64,000 nt of DNA from Bacilli bacterium (GCA_017553685.1 JAFZKH010000007.1:62001-126000), one strand, 5' to 3'; positions 10,717 to 18,918 are shown, counted from the stretch's first letter. Notes: a model not told the origin generated them from the sequence alone. Numbers and translations are program-made.

Positions 10717-11358
10717 ATGAAAAATATTATTTATATGTATAATGGATTAGATAGAAACAACAAGTTACTAATAGTAATAATTCTCATAATTGTTGCCTTA
10801 TTAGTTATTATAGGATTATATAATTTAATCTCATCTATTGTTACTAAAATTAAGTATAAAAAGAGAAATAAAAATATAGATGAACAAATTAATAATGAAT
10901 ATAAAAAACAAGAAGTAAAAGTTGAACCTGTAGAACCTGTTTATACAGAAACTAAAGAAGAAGTAATTGAAAAGTATGAGAAAACTGTTAGTGAAGAGAT
11001 GGAAGAAATTGAAACTCTTGATGAAACTTGTACTGATTTAGATGAAATCTTAGTAGAAATGATGAATATTGGTGCACAGGAAGAATTTGATTTAACTGAT
11101 TTTGAAAGAGAACAAGAAGAAAATGCTATTATTAGTTATGGGGAACTATGTAAAAAAGCTGGTGTAGAACAAATAGTTTATCCAAAAAAAGAAATTAATA
11201 AAGAAGTAGAAGAAAAAATAGATAAAGAAGTACACACTTCATTTAAACCATCTACTGTTATATCACCAATATATGGTGTTCAAAAAGAAGAATCTGAAAA
11301 AGAAGAGGAAGAAAACGACTTTTTAGGAAGATTAAAAGAATTTAGAAGTGGTCTATAA
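10717..11358 (+). CDS. Membrane-anchored acidic protein, unknown function
   Basis: The 213-residue protein has one hydrophobic segment near residues 17-40, a short basic cluster (KIKYKKRNK) just after it, and then a long, strongly Glu/Lys-rich tail. The positive-inside rule puts the tail in the cytoplasm. Residues about 95-150 form the only region with mixed composition (LDEILVEMMNIGAQEEFDL). The overall plan, an N-terminal anchor with a charged rod, resembles cell-division or scaffold proteins of the EzrA/ZipA type, but no sequence match supports such a call. GAGGGTGA precedes ATG 10717. It is 23 bases from the next gene. Confidence 0.6.
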   Translation: MKNIIYMYNGLDRNNKLLIVIILIIVALLVIIGLYNLISSIVTKIKYKKRNKNIDEQINNEYKKQEVKVEPVEPVYTETKEEVIEKYEKTVSEEMEEIETLDETCTDLDEILVEMMNIGAQEEFDLTDFEREQEENAIISYGELCKKAGVEQIVYPKKEINKEVEEKIDKEVHTSFKPSTVISPIYGVQKEESEKEEEENDFLGRLKEFRSGL

Positions 11359-11381
11359 GATCACTTTTTTAGGAGGATCCT

Positions 11382-11915
11382 ATGAAAAAGAAAATATTTA
11401 TGGGTGTTATTATTGGTTTATTTTCATTATTTATAACTGCCTATGCATATGTATCTATTGAAAACTTTTTTATAAAATCATTAGATATAATAGATGAAAA
11501 CTTAGATGAAAAAGCAATAATAATATTTGAAGAAACAATTGAAGATGATTCTATATATGGTAAATACTTATTAAATGATGGAACTATTTATTCATATAAT
11601 TATAAATATAAAGAAGTAGATTCTTTTGAAGATAAACTTACTTTAATTGAAGACAGTAAAGGAAATAAAATAGAAAAGATAAAAAAGAAAGATAAAGGAT
11701 ATCTTAATATGTTTAATCCTAAATTAAAGAATAAATACTTTAAAAGGACTGTTAGTAAATCTGATAGACCATCTAAATATATTTATTATGTAGATTATAA
11801 TAAAAGTAGATTTATTACAATTATTTCATCTGGTACAGAAGTATATAAGAATAAGAGTTTTACTTCTGCTAGAGTTATTTCAATACTTAAAAAGTATTCT
11901 ATTAGAGTTGACTAA
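11382..11915 (+). CDS. Exported or membrane-anchored protein, unknown function
   Basis: The 177-residue protein begins with MKKKIFMG and a hydrophobic stretch (residues about 5-28), an uncleaved signal anchor or signal peptide without a lipobox cysteine. The rest is polar, with alternating Lys/Asp/Tyr residues typical of secreted beta-rich domains in this genome. AGGAGGATC lies before ATG 11382, an excellent ribosome-binding site. It is probably in an operon with the preceding membrane-anchored protein. The last codons form the left arm of a terminator hairpin. No family is recognised. Confidence 0.6.
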   Translation: MKKKIFMGVIIGLFSLFITAYAYVSIENFFIKSLDIIDENLDEKAIIIFEETIEDDSIYGKYLLNDGTIYSYNYKYKEVDSFEDKLTLIEDSKGNKIEKIKKKDKGYLNMFNPKLKNKYFKRTVSKSDRPSKYIYYVDYNKSRFITIISSGTEVYKNKSFTSARVISILKKYSIRVD

Positions 11916-11943
11916 TTAAGTTAAATCTAATAGAATATTTTTT
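11895..11943 (+). terminator. Terminator overlapping the gene end
   Basis: A 12-base stem (11895-11906 with 11926-11937, TATTCTATTAGA and its complement) encloses a 19-base loop and is followed by a T-run. The left arm is coding sequence. Confidence 0.7.
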
Positions 11944-11961
11944 CATGAAAAGAGGGTTATT

Positions 11962-13251
11962 ATGAAAGTAGCTTTTTGTACTTTAGGTTGTAAAGTTAAT
12001 TCTTATGAATCTGAAGTAAATATGGAAATCTTTAAAAATAATGGTTATGAAATAGTACCTTTTACAGATAAAGCAGATGTATATGTTATTAATACATGTT
12101 CTGTTACTAATACAGCGGATCAAAAAAGTAGAAAAATGATTAGAGAAGCTGTTAAAAGAGGAGAAGGAGCTATAGTTATAGTTATGGGATGTTATTCTCA
12201 AATTAAATATCTAGAAGCATCTTCTATACCTGGAGTATCCATAGTTATTGGTAATTCTAATAAAACTAAATTACTTGATTTAATTGATGAATATAAAAAG
12301 ACTAAAAAACAAATAGTTAAAGTATTTGATTTAAAAGATATTAGTTTTGAAAATATGGAACTAGATTCTTTTGAAACTCATACTAGGGGCTTTGTTAAAA
12401 TACAAGATGGATGTAATAACTATTGCACATATTGCATTATTCCATATACTAGAGGTAATGTTAGATCTAAACCTAAAAAGGAAGTTATTAATGAAATTAG
12501 TAACTTAGCAAATAATGGCTATAAAGAAATAGTTTTAACTGGTATTCATACAGGTCATTATGGTAAAGATTTAAAAGAATATGATTTCTCTGATTTACTT
12601 TCTGAAATAGAAAAAATAGACGGTATAGAAAGAATTAGAATATCATCTATAGAAATAGTAGAACTAGATAAAAAGTTCCTAGAAACACTTAAAAATAGTA
12701 AGAAAATAGTTAATCATATACATATTCCTCTTCAAAGCGGATCAAATACTATATTAAAAAAGATGAATAGAAGATATCTAATGGATGACTTTATTAATAA
12801 AATAAATGAAATAAGAACTATTAGACCAAATATTGCTATTACTACTGATGTAATAGTAGGTTTTCCAGGAGAAACAGATGAACTATTTAATGAAACAGTA
12901 GAATCTATTAAAAAGATAGGATTTACTGAATTACATGTATTTCCATATTCTAAAAGAGAAGGTACTCCTGCAGCAATTATGCCTAATCAAGTAGATGGTA
13001 ATATATCTAAAGAAAGAGTTAAAACTCTAATAAATTTATCTAATGAACTAAAGAATAATTATTACTCTAATCTAGTTGGTACTTCTGAATATTTACTTAC
13101 AGAAACTTATATAGATGGATATTTATATGGTCATCTAACTAATTATGGTTTTTGTAAGATAAAATCTAATGAAAGAGATATAAATCAAATATTTAAAGTT
13201 AAACTGATTAGCTATGAAGATGACTGCTTTTTAGGAGAAGTAATAAAATAA
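11962..13251 (+). CDS. mtaB: tRNA (N6-threonylcarbamoyl-A37) methylthiotransferase MtaB
   Basis: MtaB converts t6A37 to ms2t6A37 in ANN-decoding tRNAs. The 429-residue protein has the three methylthiotransferase domains: an N-terminal UPF0004 domain with cysteines C10, C46 and one in MGCYSQ; a radical SAM core with CxxxCxxC at C151, C155 and C158 (CNNYCTYC); and a C-terminal TRAM-like RNA-binding region. The opening VAFCTLGCKVN and NTCSVTNTAD match MtaB (YqeV) better than MiaB or RimO. The start ATG 11962 has GAGGG upstream. In many Bacillota mtaB lies near the dnaK operon and rpsU, as here. Confidence 0.93.
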   Translation: MKVAFCTLGCKVNSYESEVNMEIFKNNGYEIVPFTDKADVYVINTCSVTNTADQKSRKMIREAVKRGEGAIVIVMGCYSQIKYLEASSIPGVSIVIGNSNKTKLLDLIDEYKKTKKQIVKVFDLKDISFENMELDSFETHTRGFVKIQDGCNNYCTYCIIPYTRGNVRSKPKKEVINEISNLANNGYKEIVLTGIHTGHYGKDLKEYDFSDLLSEIEKIDGIERIRISSIEIVELDKKFLETLKNSKKIVNHIHIPLQSGSNTILKKMNRRYLMDDFINKINEIRTIRPNIAITTDVIVGFPGETDELFNETVESIKKIGFTELHVFPYSKREGTPAAIMPNQVDGNISKERVKTLINLSNELKNNYYSNLVGTSEYLLTETYIDGYLYGHLTNYGFCKIKSNERDINQIFKVKLISYEDDCFLGEVIK

Positions 13252-13261
13252 ATAAAAAATG

Positions 13262-13290
13262 TTGATAAATAAGAATTATAGTGATATAAT
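13262..13290 (+). promoter_or_regulatory. rpsU promoter with extended -10
   Basis: TTGATA (13262-13267) and TATAAT (13285-13290) have a 17-base spacer, with TG one base upstream of the -10 (TGATATAAT). Confidence 0.85.
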
Positions 13291-13323
13291 CAGTTTAGTT
13301 CTTGAATGAAGGGAGGGACAAAA

Positions 13324-13518
13324 TTGACAAAAGTAGTAGTAAAAAATGGTAACGTTGATGGTGCATTAAAGAAATTTAAACAAAAAGTTGCTAAAAGTGG
13401 ACTTCCTTCAGAATTTAAAAAGAGAGAACATTATTCTAAACCAGGTATTCAAAGAAGAGAAGCTAAAAAAGCTGGTATTAAGAATAGTAGAAAAAGACAA
13501 GCAAGAGAAAGAGATTAA
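13324..13518 (+). CDS. rpsU: 30S ribosomal protein S21
   Basis: bS21 is a small basic protein of the 30S subunit needed for initiation. From TTG 13324 the product is 64 residues and begins MTKVVVKNGNVDGALKKF, aligning with other S21 proteins. An ATG at 13306 is in frame, but it would translate through the ribosome-binding site GGGAGG at 13311-13316, so TTG is the preferred start. The C-terminal half is Arg/Lys rich, as expected. It has its own strong promoter and ends in a terminator. Confidence 0.93.
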   Translation: MTKVVVKNGNVDGALKKFKQKVAKSGLPSEFKKREHYSKPGIQRREAKKAGIKNSRKRQARERD

Positions 13519-13530
13519 TTCTCTTTTTTT
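13503..13530 (+). terminator. Terminator after rpsU
   Basis: The stem AAGAGAA / TTCTCTT (13503-13509 with 13519-13525) is followed by T-rich sequence. It overlaps the last rpsU codons and the stop. Confidence 0.75.
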
Positions 13531-13577
13531 AATGCTTAAATTGTGATAGAATAAAAGAAGAAGAAAAGGGAAATAAT

Positions 13578-14192
13578 ATGATACAAGATACATTACAAAG
13601 AGTTTTTACTGAAAATTATCCAATGCTTATAATATTTACAGTAGTAATAGTAGCTATTAGAATAGCTTATTTAATTATAAATAAAAAAGAATTTGTTTTT
13701 TATAGAGAATTATTTTTATTAGCATTTGTAGTATATTCAATTAGTTTATTTTATGTAGTTACTTTTGAAGATAATAACTATGGTACTAATAATTTTATAC
13801 CATTTAGAGAAATAACTAGATATGAGTTTTTATCTTCATATTTTATTAAAAATGTTCTTGGTAATGTAATATTATTTTTACCATTTGGATATTTTGTATC
13901 AACATTAATTAAAACTAGAAAACCATATGCTATACTGCTTATATCTATAATAACTTCTTTAACTATTGAAATAACTCAATATTTAATAGGAAGAACATTT
14001 GATATAGATGATATTATTTTAAATGTTATAGGATGCGTACTTGGATATTTATTCTATTTAGTAATATATGTTTTAGAAAAGAATATAAAAATATTTCAAA
14101 AGAATTATATTAAAAATATATTAGTTATTATAATGATTATTTTACTTGGTATATTATATTGGAAAACTAGTTTATGGGGGATTTTAAGATGA
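13578..14192 (+). CDS. VanZ-family membrane protein
   Basis: The 204-residue integral membrane protein has about five hydrophobic segments (roughly residues 14-33, 45-63, 90-112, 117-135 and 147-200, the last region long). The VanZ signature is visible: a polar loop with NNFIPFREI, then GNVILFLPFGYF, and then ITQYLIGRTFDIDDIILNVIGCVLG. VanZ homologues are linked to teicoplanin resistance and envelope function, but their biochemistry is unclear. The stop TGA overlaps the ybeY start by four bases (ATGA), so the two are coupled. Confidence 0.85.
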   Translation: MIQDTLQRVFTENYPMLIIFTVVIVAIRIAYLIINKKEFVFYRELFLLAFVVYSISLFYVVTFEDNNYGTNNFIPFREITRYEFLSSYFIKNVLGNVILFLPFGYFVSTLIKTRKPYAILLISIITSLTIEITQYLIGRTFDIDDIILNVIGCVLGYLFYLVIYVLEKNIKIFQKNYIKNILVIIMIILLGILYWKTSLWGILR

Positions 14193-14632
14193 TTACAATC
14201 ACTAATTTAACTAATGAAACTATTGATGAATTAAAAGTATTAGAAAAATTATCTAAATATTTACCAAAATATTTAAAAGAGAAAAATGTTTCTTATGATG
14301 TAATAATAGTAGATGAAGATAAAATAAAAGAATTAAATAAAAACTATAGAGGAAAAGATTCTGTTACTGATGTAATATCATTTGCTTTAGAAGATAATGA
14401 AACTATTGAAATGCCTGAAAGATGTTTAGGAGAAATCTATATATGTTTAAATAGAGCCAAAGAGCAAGCAAATGAATATGGTCATAGTTTAAAAAGAGAA
14501 TTATGTTTTCTTTTAACTCATGGTTTTCTTCATTTAAATGGTTATGATCATATGACTAAAGAAGATGAAGAAGTAATGTTTAGTTTACAAGATGAAATAC
14601 TTAATAGTTTTGGAGTAACAAGGAAGGATTAA
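14189..14632 (+). CDS. ybeY: Endoribonuclease YbeY
   Basis: YbeY is a zinc-dependent RNase for 16S rRNA 3'-end maturation and ribosome quality control. The signature HGFLHLNGYDH gives the three zinc-binding histidines, and the earlier YRGKDSVTDVISFAL block is typical. ATG 14189 is preferred over ATG 14174: GGGGGA at 14176-14181 then serves as ribosome-binding site with a 7-base gap, and the ATGA overlap with the upstream stop supports coupling. The product is 147 residues. The gene order ybeY-era-recO is a common Bacillota cluster. Confidence 0.95.
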   Translation: MITITNLTNETIDELKVLEKLSKYLPKYLKEKNVSYDVIIVDEDKIKELNKNYRGKDSVTDVISFALEDNETIEMPERCLGEIYICLNRAKEQANEYGHSLKRELCFLLTHGFLHLNGYDHMTKEDEEVMFSLQDEILNSFGVTRKD

Positions 14633-14633
14633 T

Positions 14634-15518
14634 ATGAAAGTAGGATATGTTTCAATAGTAGGTAGACCTAATGTAGGTAAATCTACTTTAACTAATGCTT
14701 TAATTGGTTTAAAAGTAGCTATTACATCAGATAAACCTCAAACTACTAGAAATAATATAAGAGGTATTTATAATGATTCTGATAGTCAAATAGTATTCTT
14801 AGATACTCCAGGTATTCATAAACCTAAAAGTAAACTTGGAAAATATTTAAATAAATCTAGTTATTCTTCTCTTGATGAAGCAGATCTTGTTTTATTTATG
14901 GTAAATGCTAAAGAAAAACTTGGTACTGGTGATGAATTTGTACTTGAAAAAGTAAAAGAATCTGGTAAGAAAGTATTCTTAATTATTAATAAAGTGGATT
15001 TAATTAAAAAAGAAGATTTAATAGGTATTATTAATGAATATAATGAATTATATAAGTTTGATGAAATCATTCCTATATCAGCATTAAAAGAAAAAAATAT
15101 TGAAGAATTAATTAAAACTATTAAAGAATATTTACCTGAAGGTGAAAGAATATATGATGAAGATGAATATGTAGATAAACCAGTTAAATTCTTAGTTCAA
15201 GAATTAATAAGAGAAAAAGTACTTAGAAAAACAAATGAAGAAGTACCTCATGCTGTAACTGTAGTTGTAGAAAACTATGAAGAAAATAAAACTTCAGTTC
15301 ATATTAATGCTCTAGTTATAGTAGAAAGAGAATCTCTAAAGAAGATACTTGTAGGTCATTCTGGATCTATGATTAAAGATATTGGAATAGATGCTAGAAA
15401 AGATATAGAAGAGTTAGTTAATAAAAGAGTATACCTAGATCTTTTAGTTAAAACAGTTAATAACTGGAGAGATAGAGATAAATATTTAACTGAATTTGGT
15501 TTAACAGAAGAAGAATAA
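14634..15518 (+). CDS. era: GTPase Era
   Basis: Era is a GTPase that binds 16S rRNA and assists 30S assembly. The 294-residue protein has G1 GRPNVGKS (about residues 10-17), G3 DTPG followed by IHKPKSKLG, and G4 NKVD. The C-terminal third is the KH RNA-binding domain with GHSGSMIKDIGIDARKDIE, close to the conserved GxxGxxIKxIG motif. The start ATG 14634 follows AAGGA and lies one base after the ybeY stop, indicating tight coupling. Confidence 0.97.
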   Translation: MKVGYVSIVGRPNVGKSTLTNALIGLKVAITSDKPQTTRNNIRGIYNDSDSQIVFLDTPGIHKPKSKLGKYLNKSSYSSLDEADLVLFMVNAKEKLGTGDEFVLEKVKESGKKVFLIINKVDLIKKEDLIGIINEYNELYKFDEIIPISALKEKNIEELIKTIKEYLPEGERIYDEDEYVDKPVKFLVQELIREKVLRKTNEEVPHAVTVVVENYEENKTSVHINALVIVERESLKKILVGHSGSMIKDIGIDARKDIEELVNKRVYLDLLVKTVNNWRDRDKYLTEFGLTEEE

Positions 15519-15519
15519 T

Positions 15520-16257
15520 ATGGAAATAACTAAAGTAAGAGGAATAGTTGCAGGAGAAAAACCATATAATGAAACAAGTAAACTTGTTTATGTTATTACT
15601 AAAGAATATGGTTATATATCTTTAATTGCTAAAGGAGCAAAATCTCTAAAAAGTAAACTTAGATCTATAACTACTAAACTTAGTTACTGTGACTTTCAAA
15701 TTAATTATAAAGAAGGAAAATTAAGTACTTTAATAGATGGAGATATAGTTAATAATTATAATAATATTAAATCTGATTTAGTTAGAATTAGTTATGCTTC
15801 ATATTTAGTAGAATTAACTACTCAAGTTATGAAAGAAAACTATAATGAAAAGATATTTGATTTATTAGCTAGTATTCTAGATAAAATGGAATCTGGTTTA
15901 GAACCTAAATGTTTAACTAATATACTAGAACTTAAATATTTATCTTATTTAGGTATTAGTCCCGAATTAAATGAATGCTCTATATGTGGTAATAAAAAAG
16001 TAATTACATTATCTACTGAAAAAGGTGGATTTATTTGTTCTAATCATCATACTAATGAAAAGATAGTAGATCCTAAAACATTAAAAATGATTAGGCTTTT
16101 ATATTACATAGATATAGATAAAATAACTAAAATAGATGTGTCTGATAAAGTACAAAGAGAAATTGATGAATTTATAATAGAATACTATGATAGATATTCT
16201 GGTATGTATTTAAATACTAAAAAGTTTTTAAATAAGATTAAAAATGTATACATTTAA
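15520..16257 (+). CDS. recO: DNA repair protein RecO
   Basis: RecO works with RecF/RecR to load RecA at gaps. The 245-residue product opens with an OB-fold (VRGIVAGEKPYNETSKLVYVITKEYG) and has a helical middle. Its C-terminal zinc-binding site shows CSICG and a later CSNHH, fitting the four-cysteine type with the last ligand changed to His. It starts one base after the era stop; no strong separate ribosome-binding site is seen, so translation is probably coupled. It ends just before the promoter of the glycine T-box. Confidence 0.92.
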   Translation: MEITKVRGIVAGEKPYNETSKLVYVITKEYGYISLIAKGAKSLKSKLRSITTKLSYCDFQINYKEGKLSTLIDGDIVNNYNNIKSDLVRISYASYLVELTTQVMKENYNEKIFDLLASILDKMESGLEPKCLTNILELKYLSYLGISPELNECSICGNKKVITLSTEKGGFICSNHHTNEKIVDPKTLKMIRLLYYIDIDKITKIDVSDKVQREIDEFIIEYYDRYSGMYLNTKKFLNKIKNVYI

Positions 16258-16265
16258 ATTATTTG

Positions 16266-16274
16266 TGATATAAT
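16266..16274 (+). promoter_or_regulatory. Extended -10 promoter of glyS leader
   Basis: The string TGATATAAT gives a full -10 with a TG extension. No convincing -35 is visible 16-18 bases upstream. The predicted transcript start is near 16281. Confidence 0.7.
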
Positions 16275-16280
16275 TTAATT

Positions 16281-16411
16281 GTATAAGAAAAGCGATGACT
16301 AGGGTTGGAATCCTAAGAGCTATATAATATAAAGATGATTCTAATAGAATAAGTAAGGTGGAACCGCGGTAATAATCGTCCTTACATTTAGTAGAATTAT
16401 CTTTTTTTCTT
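16281..16411 (+). promoter_or_regulatory. Glycine T-box riboswitch with ultrashort Stem I
   Basis: The T-box core AAGGTGGAACCGCGG lies at 16355-16369. The variable base in UGGAACC is A, which pairs with the U73 discriminator of tRNA-Gly. Stem I is only 31 bases (16291-16321): a basal AGC/GCT, a GATGA...GAG kink-turn-like element, a 4-bp TAGG/CCTA helix and an 8-base loop with GGA at 16307-16309. The distal AG-bulge and T-loop part of Stem I is missing. A Stem III hairpin (ATTCT AAT AGAAT) follows. A U-tract at 16402 follows TAGAATTATC, which can pair with GATGATTCTA at 16334-16343. Downstream is glyS. Confidence 0.88.
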
Positions 16412-16426
16412 AATAAGGAGGAATTT

Positions 16427-17800
16427 ATGGAAGAAGTAAAAATGGAAAAGATTGTTAATTACTGCAAACAATATGGTTTTGTATTCCCAGGAAGTGATAT
16501 TTATGATGGATTTGCTAATACTTGGGATTTTGGACCACTTGGAGTAGAACTTAAAAACAATGTTAAAAAATGTTGGTGGAAGAGATTTGTTCAAGAAGAT
16601 AAAGATACTTATGGAGTAGATGCTGGTATTTTAATGAATCCAAGAGTTTGGGAAGCATCAGGACATGTTGCATCTTTCTCAGATCCTAAAATGGATTGTA
16701 AAAAATGTAAACAAAGATTTAGAGCAGATAATTTAATTGAAGAATTCTCTAAAGGAGAAGTAGCTGCTGAAGGTATGACTAATGAAGAGATGGAAAAATA
16801 TATTGAAGACAATAATATTAAATGCCCTCATTGTGGATCTCATGATTGGTCTGAAATCAAACAATTTAAATTAATGTTTGAAACAAGTAGAGGTACAGTT
16901 GAAGGAAATAAAGATACTGTTTATTTAAGACCTGAAACATGTCAAGGAGAATATGTTAATTTCTTAAATGTGCAAAGAACTACTAGAGCTAAAGTGCCAT
17001 TTGCTATAGCTCAAATAGGTAAGTCATTTAGAAATGAAATTACTCCAGGTAATTTCTTATTTAGAACTATAGAATTTGAACAAATGGAACTTCAAAAGTT
17101 CTGCAAAGATACTGATTCTATGGATATATATAATAACTATAAAGAAAGAGCATTAGAATTTGTTAAAGACATGGGATTAGATCCTGATAAATTAAGATTT
17201 CATGATCATGATAAGTTAGCTCACTATGCTAAAGCTGCATGTGATATTCAATATAAATTTCCAATAGGATGGGAAGAACTTAACGGTATACATCATAGAG
17301 GAACTTGGGATTTATCTAGACACACTGAATTTAGTGGTAAATCACTAGAATACTTAGATCCTGAAACTAATGAAAAATATATACCTACAGTTATTGAGTA
17401 TTCTATTGGTGCAGATAGATTAACTCTTGCTTTATTATGTAATTCTTATGAAGAACAAACATTAGAAAATGGTGAAACTAGAGAAGTAATGCATTTATTA
17501 CCAGCTTTAGCACCATATAAAGCATGCATTTTACCATTAATTAAGAAAAGTCATAGTGATAAAGCTCTAGAAGTATTTAATACATTATCTAAATACTTTA
17601 TGGTTTCATATGATGAATCTGGTTCTATTGGTAAAAGATATAGAAGAAATGACGCCATTGGAACACCATTCTCTATTACAATAGATGATGAAACACTTAA
17701 TAATAATACAGTAACTATTAGAGATAGAGATACTATGGAACAAATTACATTACCTCTAGACGAAGTAGTAGACTATATAAATAAAAAGATACAATTTTAG
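16427..17800 (+). CDS. glyS: Glycyl-tRNA synthetase, homodimeric type
   Basis: This is the class II alpha2-type GlyRS that charges tRNA-Gly, unrelated to the bacterial GlyQ/GlyS alpha2beta2 enzyme. Motifs include GFANTWDFGPLGVELK near the N-terminus, FRNEITPGNFLFRTIEFEQM (motif 2 region) and a C-terminal anticodon-binding domain from about residue 360. A CxxC...CxxC pair lies around residues 88-145. The 457-residue length is typical. AAGGAGG precedes ATG 16427 by five bases. It is controlled by the glycine T-box directly upstream and ends in its own terminator. Confidence 0.97.
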   Translation: MEEVKMEKIVNYCKQYGFVFPGSDIYDGFANTWDFGPLGVELKNNVKKCWWKRFVQEDKDTYGVDAGILMNPRVWEASGHVASFSDPKMDCKKCKQRFRADNLIEEFSKGEVAAEGMTNEEMEKYIEDNNIKCPHCGSHDWSEIKQFKLMFETSRGTVEGNKDTVYLRPETCQGEYVNFLNVQRTTRAKVPFAIAQIGKSFRNEITPGNFLFRTIEFEQMELQKFCKDTDSMDIYNNYKERALEFVKDMGLDPDKLRFHDHDKLAHYAKAACDIQYKFPIGWEELNGIHHRGTWDLSRHTEFSGKSLEYLDPETNEKYIPTVIEYSIGADRLTLALLCNSYEEQTLENGETREVMHLLPALAPYKACILPLIKKSHSDKALEVFNTLSKYFMVSYDESGSIGKRYRRNDAIGTPFSITIDDETLNNNTVTIRDRDTMEQITLPLDEVVDYINKKIQF

Positions 17801-17811
17801 TATCTTTTTTC
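17784..17811 (+). terminator. Terminator overlapping glyS stop
   Basis: The stem AAAAGATAC / GTATCTTTT (17784-17792 with 17800-17808) is followed by T residues. Its right arm starts at the last base of the stop codon. Confidence 0.85.
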
Positions 17812-17889
17812 TTTACATTTAATATTTATTATATCTTTATTTTTATGTAAATATATGGTAATATGTATATAGTAATGGAGGATAAAATT

Positions 17890-18288
17890 ATGGGATTATT
17901 CGATAAAATATTAAAAGATCCAGTTGATCAAAATGGAATGGATGAAGATCAATACTATACAATGAGTGCTGAAGAAGCATATAAAGATCAAAACTCTGAA
18001 GGTAATAAAATGATATTGCTAGAACCAAGAGCATATTCAGAGAGTCAACAAATAGCAGATCATTTAAAAAGAAGAAATACTATTGTTGTTAATTTAAAAA
18101 GAGTTACTTCTGAACAAGCTAAAAGAATTATAGATTTCTTATCTGGAACTCTATATGCTATTGGTGGTAATATGCAAAAACTTGGACCTGGTATATTCCT
18201 TTGTACTCCAAAGAATATAAATGTTCAAGGTAAAATGACTGAAGAAGAAGATAAAAAGGCAAAATCAAAAGACGAGGACGAAGAATAA
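17890..18288 (+). CDS. sepF: Cell division protein SepF
   Basis: SepF polymerises into rings, binds FtsZ and tethers it to the membrane. The 132-residue product from ATG 17890 starts MGLFDKIL, the amphipathic membrane-targeting helix, followed by an acidic linker. The SepF core comes next (MILLEPRAYSESQQIADHL, then VNLKRVTSEQAKRIIDFLSGTLYAIGG and a GPGIFLCTP strand). GGAGG at 17877-17881 fixes this start rather than the in-frame ATG at 17863. It lies next to divIVA and ileS, as in the end of the Bacillota division cluster, although yggT and ylmH are missing between them. Confidence 0.95.
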   Translation: MGLFDKILKDPVDQNGMDEDQYYTMSAEEAYKDQNSEGNKMILLEPRAYSESQQIADHLKRRNTIVVNLKRVTSEQAKRIIDFLSGTLYAIGGNMQKLGPGIFLCTPKNINVQGKMTEEEDKKAKSKDEDEE

Positions 18289-18345
18289 TATTGATTTTAA
18301 TATAAATTAGTGTTATTATATGTTTTAATTCTTGGAAGTGGTATT

Positions 18346-18696
18346 ATGAATAAGTTCAAAAAGAGCCTATTTGGATATAATACAAAAGAAGTAAATGCCT
18401 TTATAGATGATATTATTAAAAATGTAGAAAAAATAATTAAATCTAATAAAGAAAAAACTAATAAGATTCAGAAATTAGAAAATGAAATTACTTATTTGAA
18501 GAAATATCCAAATAATAATTTAGTTAAAAGTGAAGAAGAACTAAGTAAAACACTTAGTGATAGTATTCTTTTGACTAAAAATACTACTAAAACTATCCAA
18601 AAGGTAGAAGATGAAAGAATTAATATAATAAAAGAGAAGTTAGAAAAAACAATTGAAGAACAAAAGAGACTTCTTGAAGAATTAGATAAAAAATAA
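18346..18696 (+). CDS. divIVA: DivIVA-domain protein
   Basis: DivIVA proteins sense curved membrane at poles and septa and organise division. The 116-residue product opens MNKFKKSLFGYNTKEVNAFID, matching the DivIVA N-terminal signature, and continues as a coiled coil (residues about 25-116). This is shorter than typical DivIVA, so a GpsB-like role is possible. The ATG at 18346 is preferred over the upstream in-frame start at 18310, because the domain begins exactly there and GGAAG lies upstream. It is placed between sepF and the T-box of ileS, as in many Bacillota. Confidence 0.85.
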   Translation: MNKFKKSLFGYNTKEVNAFIDDIIKNVEKIIKSNKEKTNKIQKLENEITYLKKYPNNNLVKSEEELSKTLSDSILLTKNTTKTIQKVEDERINIIKEKLEKTIEEQKRLLEELDKK

Positions 18697-18698
18697 AT

Positions 18699-18901
18699 GA
18701 TGAAGACGAATATTTATAGATGTTTTTAGAGAGTTACTGTTTGGTGAAAAGTAATAGCTATATAAATATTAGATCACTTCTGATATCCTTATTTAAGTTA
18801 ATAGAATGAGGCGTTAAACGCGTTAAGTAATTAAGAGCATAGATATCTATGAAGTAAGGTGGTACCGCTATTATTAGTCCTTACATCATAGATATTTTTT
18901 T
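18699..18901 (+). promoter_or_regulatory. Isoleucine T-box riboswitch
   Basis: The T-box AAGGTGGTACCGC is at 18856-18868. UGGUACC fits the A73 discriminator. A long Stem I is present: AATATTTATAG pairs with CTATATAAATATT, the distal loop reads GTTTGGTG and the AGAGAG element is present. The specifier ATC (Ile) is at 18773-18775, followed by A and CTTC, which pairs with GAAG at the base. CATAGATATCTATG, a perfect palindrome just before the T-box, forms Stem III. Its 3' half also pairs with CATAGATAT (18887-18895) before the U-run to make the terminator. No clear separate promoter is seen, so it may be read from the sepF-divIVA transcript. Confidence 0.93.
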
Positions 18902-18918
18902 ATATTATGGAGGTAAAA

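Noticed and set aside
14174-14192. Mycoplasma-type genetic code (TGA as Trp)
   Set aside because: TGA ends vanZ-like, cmk and trhP genes at expected places with overlapping downstream starts; Trp codons in conserved positions are TGG.
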